From: Endomychus coccineus
Lineage: Eukaryota > Arthropoda > Insecta > Coleoptera > Endomychidae
Assembly (NCBI GenBank): GCA_958510875.1
Contig: OY294067.1
Location: 153,699,088 to 153,763,087, forward strand
Direction of reading: 5' to 3'
Length of the DNA stretch: 64,000 nucleotides
Position numbers and translations under genes: made by a program. The notes beneath the pieces are model-generated. The model did no database searches, had not been told where the DNA came from, and worked only from the letters and a program-made list of their open reading frames with translations. This document shows positions 9,807-20,938 of the stretch, in pieces (position 1 is the stretch's first letter; each line of letters starts with the position of its first letter).

Positions 9807-12124
9807 CAGGTGTCCTCGAACTGCGTGGCTAAAATAAAACCGAAGATTCTTTGATTCGAAAAAGATTTGATGAGCCTTTTTACTTTTGCTTCAAGTGTCT
9901 TGTTTAGCCGGTAGTGGGCTTCAAAGTTGCAAAAATAATTTTGTTTTTTCGGTATAACTTGAGAACGTGATGGAGGACTTTTACAATATTTGGCAGGTGA
10001 GTTACTGTCAATAATATCCGTTTTTGAGAGCGGAGCATAGAGCCTTAGAGACCATAGAAATGGCTCAAACTTGAGGATGTAACGGGAAAAGTGTCCAGAA
10101 CTTTTTTGTAGTCTATGTAATTCACTCTATATTTTTTATGTAGATAGCTTATCTAATTTGAAAACTTTTCTTACTCTTAGAAAATTTTGATAAAATCAAC
10201 GGATTAGCTTGAAAAAAATAATTTTCGAGTCTCTGCAATTTTGGCTTACTAATTTTACTTGATTAAAATACCTTAGTTGCCTTTGCTTTTCTAATGTCAT
10301 TTTGGCATTTGGAGAATTTATTCTCAAAACTGTCAGTTTTTACTTTGCTTTCCGTAAAAATTTTATAAAATTATGGCTCAAAATTTCACTAACACTGAAA
10401 TGGTTAATATCTCGGTAAAACACGAATGATAAAAACAATAGAAATGGGGAAACGATGTGATTATTTAGGAAAAACAAATGCTAAATTAAAAGAAACAACA
10501 AAACTTCTTGGGAAATCGCTAAGGCATCAATTGTTCGAAATGTTGCCCATTTTCCTGAATACACAAATTAATTCGTTTCAAGAAATTGGATTGAACTCTG
10601 GCTAGTACTTCAGGATCATTCTTCAATAAATCCGCTTCATGATTAATTCGTTGCAACAATTCCTCTCGTGTGTTTACTGTAGCTGCATAAACTTTCGACT
10701 TCAAAGCGACCCATAGAAAGAAGTCGCAGGGCGTCAAATTAGGGGAGCGGCCCGGCCAGTTCACTGGTGCATCGTGTCCTCTACCTATCCAGCGATCTGG
10801 ATATTCCGCATTTAAATGTCGCCTCACAGCTAATGTGAAATGAGGAGGTGCACCATCATGGATAAACCAGGCCACTACGAATGTGTAAGGGCAAGTCTTC
10901 CAACAGTTCAAGTAGCCTTTGTTCCAAAAAGTTCAAGTAGTTCTCCCCTTTCAATCGATCGGGTATAACGGTAGGGCCAATAATAAAGTTATCCACAATT
11001 CCAACCCAAACATTGATTTTAGTTTGATTCTGAAAATATGTAACTTCCGTTTCATGAGGATTTTCATCAGCATAGAAATGTTCATTATGGAGGTTAAAAA
11101 GACCACATCTCGTGAAAGTATCTTCGTCCGTGAACAAAGTCTTCTACAAAAATTGTGGTTTGCGTTTTGTCTTTGGACAATAAGCCGACAGAAATCTAGC
11201 CGATGACCTGGATCCATGGGCAATAAGTCTTGAACTGTTTTAATATTATAGGGATATAACAGTTCTTCTTTCAGTACATTATGAACTAATGATTTTGAGG
11301 CTCCAATACGAAGTCCCAAACGTAGTGTGCTTATCCCAGGTTCAGTTTCAACCGCTTCCAGTATCGCTTCTTCGAGCTCTAACGTCCTTCTTGTCCGTCT
11401 GCGTCCAGTTTCTCTGCGATTTGCTTCAAATTTTCCAGTTTCGCGAAGGTTTGCCGATTTGGAGTTCTGCGATGCGGATATCTTTCCCTTCTCCGGCCAT
11501 TGCAACGACAAAGTCTATAAATCAATAACATATCAACCATTTCAGTGTTAGTGAAATTTTGAGCCATAATTTTATAAAATTTTTACGGAAAGCAAAGTAA
11601 AAACTGACAGTTTTGAGAATAAATTCTTCAAATCCCAAAATGGCATTAGAAAAGCAAAGGCAACTAAGGTATTTTAATCAAGTAAAATTAGTAAGCCAAA
11701 ATTGCAGAGACTCGAAAATTATTTTTTTCAAGCTAATCCGTTGATTTTATCAAAATTTTCTAAGAGTAAGAAAAGTTTTCAAATTAGATAAGCTATCTAC
11801 ATAAAAAATATCGAATTACATTGACCACAAAAAAGTTCTATACACTTTTCCCGTTAGATCCTCAAGTTTGAGCCATTTCTATGGTCTCTAAGGCTCTGTG
11901 CTCCACTCTCAAAAATGGCCATTATTCAGTAACTCACCTGCTAAATATTGTAAAAATTCTTCATCACGTTCTCAAGTTATACCGAAAAAACAAAATTATT
12001 TTTGCAATTTTGAAGCCCTCTACCGGGTAAACAAGACACTTGAGGCAAAAGTAAAAAGGCTCATCAACTTTTTTTCGAATCAAATCTTCGGTTTTATTTT
12101 GGCCACGCAGTTCGAGGACACCTG
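9807..12124 (-). mobile_element. Tc1/mariner element with 600-bp TIRs
   Basis: The ends CAGGTGTCCTCG (9807) and CGAGGACACCTG (ending 12124) are inverted, with TA on both sides (9805-9806, 12125-12126). The inverted arms continue about 600 bp (9807-10412 and about 11524-12124), far longer than classical mariner ends. The arms extend past the transposase start, so the left arm holds a second copy of the ATG and about 12 codons (10373 onward, plus strand). One broken transposase gene lies between the arms. Confidence 0.88.
10519..11567 (-). pseudogene. Tc1/mariner transposase (DUF4817 + DDE), frameshifted
   Basis: DDE/D transposase that would cut and rejoin the element at TA sites. The start at 11567 gives MAQNFTNTEM followed by the DUF4817-type helix-turn-helix region (11567 to about 11380). 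The frame then shifts to a second stretch (11511 to about 11150) with an RRTRRTLELEEAI linker and a second HTH. A third stretch begins MFTDEDTF (11137), holding the first catalytic Asp. A fourth (10911-10519) carries FIHDGAPPHF with the second Asp and SPNLTPCDFFLW with the last one. The second-to-last-Asp spacing is about 43 residues, longer than in classical mariner (34). At least three frameshifts break the reading frame, so the copy is dead, although all catalytic residues survive. Confidence 0.9.
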
Positions 12125-12187
12125 TATTATAAGAATATTACTGAATAGTGTATAATTGTATACAAGCGCATGTTTCGTTCAAATAGA

Positions 12188-12736
12188 AAAAGAAAGAAAG
12201 AATAAACAAAATCTATAATGGATCTTCATATATAAGTAACATAAAAGGTAATACAGATGATTATATAACATTACCTTACATTCCGGAGACCTCAGAGAAA
12301 ATTAAAAAATGTTTAAAAAAGTATTATATAAATGTCGCGCATAAACCTACTTACTAATTGTGTTGTAATATTTTTCTCAAATCTAAAACCTTTAATACCT
12401 AAAGATAAACAAACCCACACAGTATACAAATTAAATTGTTTAGATTGCAATGAGACTTATACTGGAATCTCTAAACAATATTTACAAAAAAGAATGTATG
12501 GCCATAAGTATAGCACAAGAAATAAAAACTTGGAAAATTCCACCGCCCTTGCTAAACACTGCTTTGATTATAACCATCAATTTGATTACAAAAATGTTAA
12601 TATTTTAACTAAGAAAACCAATTATTATAAAAGATCTATTCTGGAGATGATTCACATAAAACGTGACTCCAAATCTGTAAATCATAGGACTGATATTCAG
12701 ACATTAAGTCAGATTTATACTAACTTAATTAATTAA
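12188..12736 (+). pseudogene. PLE copy 1: GIY-YIG endonuclease end of the RT-EN protein
   Basis: C-terminal part of a Penelope-like element protein, which pairs a telomerase-like reverse transcriptase with a GIY-YIG nuclease. The stretch 12188 to about 12345 encodes KERINKIYNG and YIPETSEKIKK-like sequence, matching the minus-strand PLE at 43.2 kb. After a frameshift near 12345 the frame runs to 12736. It holds TVYKL...YTGIS as the GIY-YIG signature, the QKRMYGHK arginine block, an AKHCFDYNHQF block and a glutamate in ILEMIH. The RT domain is missing, a typical 5' truncation. The nuclease motifs are intact in the second frame. Confidence 0.85.
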
Positions 12737-12944
12737 AACTCTTGAAAATTCCTACATGCGTCTTTATAATGTTAAAAGTATATTTTAGGAAGAATGCTCA
12801 AAAGTAATATTCCAATACAGGTCTGCCACCTTTTTCAAGCACCTCATAAATCGTTACATCTGGTTCAAGAGTAGATACTTAACATAATAGTTTTCATCTC
12901 CAGTCGTTGAGACACTATACCAACATGCGCTTGTATATTATAAG

Positions 12945-13155
12945 AATATTACTGAATAGTGGATTCTTGTTATATTTTATACTTGAAATACTGACGGTAC
13001 AATTTCGATTATTCGTGGCTCTGTTCGTTTCAACGACGTGGGCATTTTTGATTGAAATTGGTGCGATATGAACGCTTTATGCTATAATTAGTTTAAAAAA
13101 AAAACTTTTTGCCATAATAAGTCTTCTGATGATGGTCGTGAGAACGTGTGTTTTT
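12945..13155 (+). mobile_element. Right arm of PLE copy 1, with truncated hammerhead-like motif
   Basis: Inverted copy of 9550-9806. Near the right end (about 13121-13150) it has GTCTT, CTGATGA, an extra T, GGTC and GTGA. Then about five bases (CCGAA) are missing, so the second half of the catalytic core is gone. The end abuts the left end of the next transposon. Confidence 0.6.
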
Positions 13156-13918
13156 TGAAATTCCAGAATGGCGGCCTAAATGGCCCATGTATCAGGAGTA
13201 GACATGAAAAAATTCACGAATGTCCCAAAAAAAATTCACAAATAAGATGGGTAATTGGCTTCAAACTTATTGCTTAAGAGTTTTTACAAATCTGTTATCA
13301 AAATTTCAGAATTTCATAATGGCAGTTACAAAATGGCGACTACAAATATAAAAATACTGGAAAACTACAGAATTTATCTAAAATTTGTTAATCAGGGGTT
13401 TTTGGAGTCGCTGATCATGAATTCATTATCAGAGTGAACCAAAATTAAGTGAGAGTATGTTCAGGAAGGAAGGGGGCAACCTTTTTAGGTGGAAAGGAGG
13501 GAGCAAAAAATTAAAAAAAAAATTTTTAAGTGAATGGACAATCATATCTTAAAATAAAAAGTAATAATCGAAATCCTAAAATATTTTATCTCTTTCCAGT
13601 TATTAAGCTTGAAAAATTGAATTATTGACATCAAAATTACGTGTTTACAATCATTTTTTTTAAATAAGTCAAAAAATATTGCATTCAATTACACAAACCA
13701 TTTGTAACAGAAACGATGTAGCTTTAAGATAAATCCTAAAATAACAGAAATTTTGCAGCCGGCATTAGCATTACCCAATGTGCACCACGGGGAGGTTGCG
13801 CGATCGGACTTTGCACATCATTTTGCCTTTAAAAAGGCAGTTTCTTCTTCGCAGTTTCGAAAGCGAATAACGTTTCCCCTCAACTTTGCTCCGACATACT
13901 GTAATTAATTGTGTAAGT

Positions 13919-15765
13919 TCAATTGGGAATCCAAACCATTTCAGTAGGATCATTAGAATACCTTTTGATCAACAGTTTATCGCTAGTTTCAACAATAATC
14001 GCATGATTTTTCAGTATTTGGGGTACAGGTTGAGCCTTTTCAAATCTTTTGTTCAATTTTCTTCTCATCTTGTCATGGTACACTTTATTAAAGTACCAAA
14101 TCTTTATATTTTTTTTCTGCCCACTTAAAAAGAACTGTTGGAGTCAATAATGCATTTTCTGGTTCTACGATGAGACTTTCTCTATAAGCCTCTCGTTTGA
14201 ACGTAGCACCAATACCATCATAAGCACTTTTTCCATGAGCAGTTGCACTAAAATGCCATTCAGCAATAATATCAAAATCCTTCTTATGTTCGATAAGATT
14301 GGAAATTTGATACTAGTTTTTAAAGTGCTGCTTTGCTCCGTCTGTTAAGCTGCAGTAAAAATACATTTGTTTTATGCGTCAGCTCACCATTTTCTTTATA
14401 ATAGTAAATTACAGGAAAACAGTTCATTGGTCATTGTTAAAGTGGAATGCTTGTGAGGCATCTTGACATACATAAGCATAATTTTCTGAAAAATCAAACA
14501 TTACAATTGCTTCGCCGTCTTTCAGATTCTTTTTTTTCTCTGTGATAGAATCTGTTTGTTGTGTGGCTATGAAAAAGTGAGGTTTCAACATTTCTAATTT
14601 ACGATATAGTTCATTCACAAATTCATCAATATTCATTTTCTGGTTCACCAACGTTGACCGATCAGTTGAAGACCACATACAACATTGTACGTGAGAAATT
14701 GATGAATCCTCTAAAAGCTTATAAGTTTTCGGAAAACTTAGCTGTCCCAGGGCATTTCTGACATTTATCAAGATAGCAATCAGGGCCAGGATTTTCACAA
14801 ATGATTTGACTTAAGCAATCTTTATAATTTGCAAGTGTTTTAATATTAATTGCATCCAACATAAGCTTCACATTTTGATGAATTGTACACACACAAACAG
14901 AGTGTGTACCTGAAGCTCCTGGGAGTATGCAATATTTTGGTCTAAGCTGAGCAAATTTATTATAGCTAATTGTGAATTCTGGCTCAGCTTCTTTAAATGA
15001 AACATATAATTCTTTCAGACTTAATAATATTAGACGTTTTTGCATTAATATTCGCTCACCGTCAACCCTCAATGAAACGGTATCCTTCATTCCTGGCATT
15101 ACTCTACTATTTGTGTCATTAGTACAGAATTTAATGACTTTATCAACAGTAGCTTGGGGCAAAAATTTTCCTTGTTTTGCAGTTGTCTCCGCTAATAACC
15201 CGAAATTGGCCTCCAGTTCCTTAGATTTCTTTGCCAAGAATCTGGATGCACCAAATTCTTTCGCTACTTTCCTTACACTCCAAGATAATGGCGCAGTAGT
15301 CAAAATTCGTACTCTTAATGGGTCCGTACGCTTGAGGCTAGAAAATTTCATTTTTAGTCCATTAAACATTTCTTCAAGTTCAATTTCTCTGGGTGATTTA
15401 TTTCCATTACCACTTGCTGGTATGTTTTCTGGATGATCAATATCCATTTCCGAGGATATTTCATGACTTTCCACAGTTTGATTATCTGCAAAACTATGAT
15501 CAGTATCCATGTCAAATGATATTCCGTGATAATGCATGTTTGTATTATCCACAGCACCATTTCCATCTGCCATCTCAACGGCATTTGCAAAGTCTGACTT
15601 CCATCTTTTCGTACAGGCATAACAAACTTTAGAATTATACGGCAAACCAGGAAAATTGTCAGATATATCTTTTGGAATAGTTCGTAGACCTTTACCTATG
15701 TGACCTTTCTCACCTGGTTTTCTGAATAAATTAACGCATCTATCCGACCGATAAATATTTCCCAT
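13919..15765 (-). pseudogene. Transposase-like protein of the 13.1-17.0 kb transposon, broken
   Basis: A protein of about 600 codons resembling a multi-copy family I have seen in arthropod and cnidarian genomes, but whose superfamily I cannot name. The first frame (15765-14719) has a Cys-containing N-terminus (YACTKRW), an acidic linker, a helix-turn-helix-like SWSVRKVAKEFGASRF and the block KFAQLRPKYCILPGASGTHS followed by CVCTIHQNVK. After a frameshift near 14735 a second frame runs to 14424 with MFDFSENYAYVCQDA. Further downstream, in shifted frames, come TDGAKQHFKN, EWHFSATAHGKSAYDGIGAT and a last segment that stops at 13919. The Asp of DFSENY, the Asp of TDGA and YDG could be a DDE/D-type triad; this is inference. 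There is probably an internal deletion near 14340. Confidence 0.7.
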
Positions 15766-16364
15766 CTTCTTGGCAGTACAAAAATAATTTTGGCAAAAAA
15801 TTATTCAGATTCAATATAATACTTTTAACAACGATTTCTTCTCATCAAAACTTCATTTCTGGCAATAGACTACTTTTGATGTTTACCAACTAGATACAAA
15901 TAAAGAAAGACGTATGTGTCACATACGTTTGTAAACAAACAACTATGGCTGCCGGTGTGACGAATGAAACAGTTGAATTCACTTACGTAGGTATGGTAGC
16001 TAACAGCCGTATGTACATATACAGCCTTTTTCGCTTGTCGGAGGTTCGTTTTTCAGGAAAAGTAAGCAGTATCTGACTTTTTAATTAAATTCAAGTACTT
16101 GTTCAACAAAATGTCGTTTTTACAATGTATATCGAGTTTTACAAGGTTAAAAATAATTATTTTTGGATTAGCTACTCAAACAAATAGTTATTTTTGGTCT
16201 AAAAGTTGATTTATTAAATCCGAATTTTTTCACATAGGATTTTCTATGGTATAATTGACCCTAAGACTAGATGTTACGTTTGACCCCGGAGGCCTAAAAA
16301 CCCCTGAGTAACAAATTTTAGATCAATTCTATAGTTTTCAAGTATTTTTATATTTGTAGTCGCC

Positions 16365-16960
16365 ATTCTGTAACTGCCATTTTGAAATTATGAAATTTTG
16401 ATAACAGATTCGGAATTAGTGACCCAAAAACTCTTAAGCAATAAGTTTGGAGCCAATTACCCATCTTATTTACAAATTTTTTTGGGACATTCGTGAATTT
16501 TTTCATGTCTACTCCTGATACATGGGCCAACTGCCATTTTGAAATTATGAAATTTTGATAACAGATTCGTAATTAGTGACCCAAAAACTCTTAAGCAATA
16601 AGTTTGGAGCCAATTACCCATCTTATTTACAAATTTTTTTGGGACATTCGTGCATTTTTTCATGTCTACTCCTGATACATGGGCCATTTTTAGGCCGCAA
16701 AAAACACCACACGGCATCAAAAAATACATAGTTCAATGAAAATTTTGAAACAAATTCTGTAGTTTTCAAGTATTTTTATATTTGTAGTCGCCATTTTGTA
16801 ACTGCCATTTTGAAATTCTGAAATTTTGATAACCGATTCGTAATTAGTGACCCAAAAACTCTTGAGCAATAAGTTTGAAGCCAATTACACATCTTATTTG
16901 CTAATTTTTTTGGGACATTCGTGAATTTTTTTATGTCATGATACATGGGCCATTTTCGAC
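16365..16960. repeat. Three tandem sub-repeats, about 160-180 bp, in the right transposon arm
   Basis: Units at about 16365-16530, 16531-16688 and 16783-16960. Each runs from a GCCATTTTGAAATT block through AGTGACCCAAAAACTCTTA to a CTGATACATGGGCCA or ATGATACATGGGCCA end. Unit two adjoins unit one directly; about 95 bp separate units two and three. Confidence 0.85.
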
Positions 16961-17011
16961 CTGCTATGTCGAAAATTGAAATGTACGCGGGGGGTGGCCG
17001 GTTTCACAAAT

Positions 17012-17038
17012 AATGCCCCATATATATATATATGGGGC

Positions 17039-17092
<54 letters not shown>
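17012..17092. repeat. (TA)n microsatellite with a GCCCCA/TGGGGC palindrome
   Basis: A palindrome with arms AATGCCCCA and TGGGGCATT around (TA)n at 17012-17041, followed by uninterrupted TA dinucleotides to 17092. The Ile-Tyr ORFs over it are artefacts. Confidence 0.95.
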
Positions 17093-17095
<3 letters not shown>

Positions 17096-17460
17096 CCTAC
17101 TACTTTCCGAGCGTCCGTACATTGACGGATTGCTATCTTCCAAGCGTCCGGTTCCTACAGAGCGTCCGTATACGGACGCTTGGAAGTTTCCCCGTAGTAA
17201 ATCATTCATACTTGTTCGCTGAACCCTTCGGCAAAAATTTGTCTGGACGCTCAGATGCTAGTGCAACCTGTCGTTTCGTGTATTAAAAGTATACTGATAG
17301 TACAACGTGTCTGCCGTCAGAGGCGTTCGCTACAATTCTTGTGTATTAGTCAGGTGTATGCAATACTTTCAGCCTGTCGATTTGTAGGCGTCCTCGACGT
17401 CGAGGAGAAATGACAACGCCGTATTCTGCTAGTTATTCCGCATTATTCTTGCATTTCAAA
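17093..17460. repeat. GGACGCTC-rich dispersed repeat
   Basis: Several copies of GAGCGTCC/GGACGCTC and relatives (near 17109, 17140, 17161, 17174, 17243). A block TACTTTCAGCCTGTCGATTT near 17360 recurs at about 25673 as a close variant. The same GGACGCTC motif returns at 25480-25760 and 26660-26970, each time beside TA-rich tracts. Confidence 0.6.
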
Positions 17461-19239
17461 CTGAGCGTAAGCAGTTGTTTTGATTGAGCAAGTTTATATA
17501 GGAATTCCAGTATCTGACTATGGTTATTACTAGATTATTTATTACTTAACTGGGAAGTAGCGTACATTACAGTAATTATAAAAAACGTTATTCCGATATC
17601 CATACTTAATAATTGATCGCACTTATGGTTAGCACCAAACTTATCATGTAGGCGGCACCACAAATTGATGCGCTCTCTTCCACTTTACGCATTGATTGTT
17701 ATCACAAAGATGGGTATTGACAAATATCTGATCTTTGAGATATTTCGAATAAGATTTATTACATCCATGGAATCTGTATATTACGCTCATTCTTTGTTCT
17801 TTACAATTGTATGGTTTTTATTTTAGTAGATTTTTATTGTAATGTATTGTTGGACTTCTAAAGAGAATCATCCTGACAGCGGAAACTCTTGAGGAATTCT
17901 GAAATGTCGATACTTAGAGCTGGTGTTTTTTCGAGAATAAACATATCGAACAGTTGAATCAAGTTGTTCACTAGCCGCATTAACAATAATTTTATATTGA
18001 ATAGATAAACGCTTTTTTTTCCGGAATCTGCATTCTCAATATAAAAGACAAGTTTTAACTGAACCAAAATAATTACACACCCACCATATGATTTTTATTA
18101 TTTGTAACGAATTGGCGAGGCGGCGCGCGGCGTGTTGGGTAAGATAAGGGTGTACGTAGGGGTCAATAAACTTTGAGGTAATATCAATTCATCGTTATTC
18201 CCAACGACATTAATTTTGTGTCGTCTCATTATCGCAATTAAGAGATAATTTTACATAATATGTTTTCGTGTATTGCTGAAAAACCAAATGATAAATTCCG
18301 TAAAAGTAAACTTCTCTGCAACTTGAAGGTGTTCGATGATCGGCGAGTCTGTAAATATGGGTTCAGATAAATGATAATTGGATCATTTGGTTGAGATTAT
18401 AAGTTTTGATTACCTTAGCAGCGTTATTTTTCTTTAGAGTTTTAATCGAAAAAAAGAGTTGCGACATCTATATGGTGAATCAAGCTAATTAAACTTTTGT
18501 TGTAGAGTCTATTGAATTAAATTCGATCCCCAAATTTTTTTAGTTTAAGCCGGTGAGAGCTAGGTTGATTTCTATCTTTAAATTATTAATATTATTGCAT
18601 TTTACTATGAAAGAACATAATATTAGATTGGTCAAAATGTATAGATGGAGTAATATGTTATTATGTCCGATTCGCATAGTAGATTTAGAATCTGTAAGTG
18701 AATTTATCTATAAATGATATTTAAAGATTTAATTTCAATATTAATTTCTAGATTAATTTTAATTGTTTGTGTTCTAGAGTTGCTTTTTTTACTTTAGAAC
18801 TATTATCGATAGAACAAGTTGTTCCATATCAAGCTAGTTAAATAGTTTATTATATTTCGTCAGTTATTAATAAATTTTTAATATTACTTTATATATTGCC
18901 TTCACTCTCATTTATACATTCCAACCGATTCCTACAACAAATCTACTGTATGCCTTTCTCCATTTTATTGAAACTGTTGTGAATCAGGACAGCAGCTGTA
19001 ATTCTGAAAAACAAAAATGTCCCGAGTAGGAAATTCCCCAGTTATCCAAAAAACGGTTATTCGGGGAGCTTATCGTGTGCCCGTTTCCTTTCCTCCATCC
19101 AGATAATAATAATGAGGCCCATAGGACTTGAATCATTACTGATTATGTTTTCTTTCATGCGAAAGGTGATCCATATCTAGATGTCTATATAGTATATCCG
19201 AAATTTCATATGCCAAACTAAAGAATAAGAAAAATGCAT
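17461..19239. other. No gene seen
   Basis: AT-rich intron-like sequence. A short GC-rich patch GGCGAGGCGGCGCGCGGCG lies near 18113. ORFs of 60-70 codons show no domain. Confidence 0.4.
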
Positions 19240-20010
19240 ATCAAATCAAGTCCGGAAATGTTTCAATAAAGAGCTACGGAGCTTTAAAGGTGAAGACTGA
19301 AAGATGTTTTTCGTTTTATGACTCAGGAACCATAACATGCCAAGCTTTCAATTTTGGTAATTTGGCTTTAGTAATTATCGATGCAAAATTTTTTATATGG
19401 TAGGTACCGGTCGACGAAGCTTCTTAACGAAAGCGACGGTACGGGGAACTTGCAATACATTTGCTGCTCTATTTTGGATCGCATCAGTTTTATTTTATTT
19501 TAAAACTAATTATAGGTTTTCGAGAAAATTTTGCTTCAAAAAAGTATTCTTACATTTTTTTTTCAGAAACAACATTTCCATGGAAAATCTATTTGAAAAT
19601 GGTGGAAATGGACCTTTTATAATTCCTCCTCACTTAAATGGTGAAACATATTTCAATTTATTGGAGAACGACCTTACAGATCTAATAGTTAATGTACTAT
19701 ATGCAAATAGATCAGTAAGTTGGTTTATGCATGATGGAGCACCTCCTCATTTTATTTAGATTTACCCTCAAAAGAGGATAATGTCGTACAGTTCCGTGGC
19801 CTCCTCGTTTACCTGACTAACAATCCTCAGATTCTGTTCCATGGGGTTATTTGAATGTACTAGGTGCAAAATGAAAATGAGAGAAATTTTGAACAAATAG
19901 TAATAGAGCAATACGAAATATTTCGGAATAAGGAAGGCTTATTTGAGAGAGATCATCCATGAGGAATCGACTAGAAAGGCGGACATTTCCAGCACATGCT
20001 ATATTTATTA
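19240..20010 (+). pseudogene. Tc1/mariner transposase relic, C-terminal half
   Basis: An end-like block TCCGGAAATGTTTCAATAAA near 19252 matches the complement of the block near 44663, marking the same family. The stretch about 19600-19759 encodes GPFIIPPHLNGETYFNLLEN and then WFMHDGAPPHF, the second catalytic Asp region of Tc1/mariner enzymes. A stop and frameshifts follow; weak remains of the last Asp region (VPWGYLN) and of the tail (EQYEIFRNKEGLFER) run to about 20000. No N-terminal DNA-binding region or intact frame is left. Confidence 0.75.
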
Positions 20011-20119
20011 ATTTTTGCCATTTAATCATGAATCGAGTTATATGGCATAAAGTATTTTCTCGTGTAGCGGCCGAATGATAAATGCAATCCACTTAAAATT
20101 TGGACTATAAACAAGGAAC

Positions 20120-20245
20120 TATCATACTCATCCAATTGAAATACTGTCAAGTACTTAGGACCTTTCAGCTACCAAGTAGTCATCATCAGAGTAAACAGAA
20201 CTGTATTGTTAGTGGATAAGAGCGATTATTTCTCATTTATAGTGT
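20120..20245 (-). mobile_element. PLE-arm fragment of family B
   Basis: Shares the GTACTTAGGACCTTTCAGC and CATCATCAGAGTAAAC blocks and the AGTGGATAAGxGxGATTATTTC block with 42153-42240, 43903-43940 and 52110-52310. It contains the hammerhead-like motif at 20151-20193. Confidence 0.6.
20151..20193 (-). ncRNA. Hammerhead-like motif, family B
   Basis: On the minus strand: stem I strand UACU (20193-20190), CUGAUGA, an extra U, stem II GACUAC-UUG-GUAGCU with one mismatch and a wobble, GAA, self-complementary stem III AGGUCCU, A17, then AGUA, which pairs with UACU to close stem I. The invariant core positions are all present. Family by motif and pairing; activity is untested. Confidence 0.55.
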
Positions 20246-20938
20246 TATACGAGTAGTGTGAACTCTTTCATAGCTTATCAGAAATTTCAACACAAATTAT
20301 GGAATGATGCTCGAAACTTACTGGCTTAAAAGTTCAAAGAGGTACGACCGTTTTTGAGTTATTGAGTAGTACGGATTGTTGAAATACTCGACACTTTTCG
20401 CTCTGTTTCGCGCGTCATTTGGAGCGCTAATCATCTGGCCGATTGCCATTCACTGCCGATTACACCAGCAGGTGCTGCACCGTCAATAGTCCAAGCATTT
20501 AAGGAGGAAAATCGACGATTTTTGTCCGAATTTCTGCGAGGTCTAATTTTGGTCTATTCTATGTATTTTGACACGCTGAAAACGATGGGGTAGTTTAAAT
20601 TTGCATTAACTCTGTGCTCAAAAAGCTATGGCTATTTTTTGGAAGCAGACGAAATACTCAAGTTCTCGATCTAAAACCAAATTGATTTGAAAGATTTTAT
20701 TATTCTGCACTCATTATCCAAAATTTAATCATTTTGGTTCAAAGACATTTGAAAATTTTGGACAGCTTAAAAATTCAAATCTTCCTGGGTTAGACATTTT
20801 TTACGAAATTCAAATTCTACTTTCTTTAAGAGATTTTCATAGCGACTATTTTAAGTCCAAGCAGATCGATTTGAGTCGAGTAGAAATGGAGCTATACTAA
20901 TAAATGTGTTTGGACCTCTAAAGGGCCCAATATTGGGT
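20246..20938. other. Unclassified repeat; no gene
   Basis: 20740-20938 resembles the complement of 3631-3860 (AAATGTGTTTGGACC beside GGGCCCAATATTGGG). Nothing coding is visible. Confidence 0.4.

Larger units (their letters stand above)
13150..16968 (-). mobile_element. DDE-like DNA transposon of unidentified superfamily with long sub-repeated inverted ends
   Basis: The left arm (about 13165-13430) is the inverted copy of units in the right arm (about 16290-16968). Shared marks are the GGCCCATGTATCAGGAGTAG block, the GGGACATTCGTGAA block and the TATTTGTAGTCGCCATT block. The right arm holds three tandem units, the left arm one. One long minus-strand gene lies between. The exact termini and target duplication could not be fixed, because the left end abuts a PLE arm and the right end leads into a (TA)n tract. 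Confidence 0.65.

Noticed and set aside
14972..15632. Plus-strand ORFs of 79-154 codons
   Set aside because: Antisense shadows of the transposase-like gene on the minus strand.
17013..17286. Ile-Tyr repeat ORFs over (TA)n tracts (also near 27283-27589 and 29425-29715)
   Set aside because: Translation of TA dinucleotide repeats; no coding meaning.
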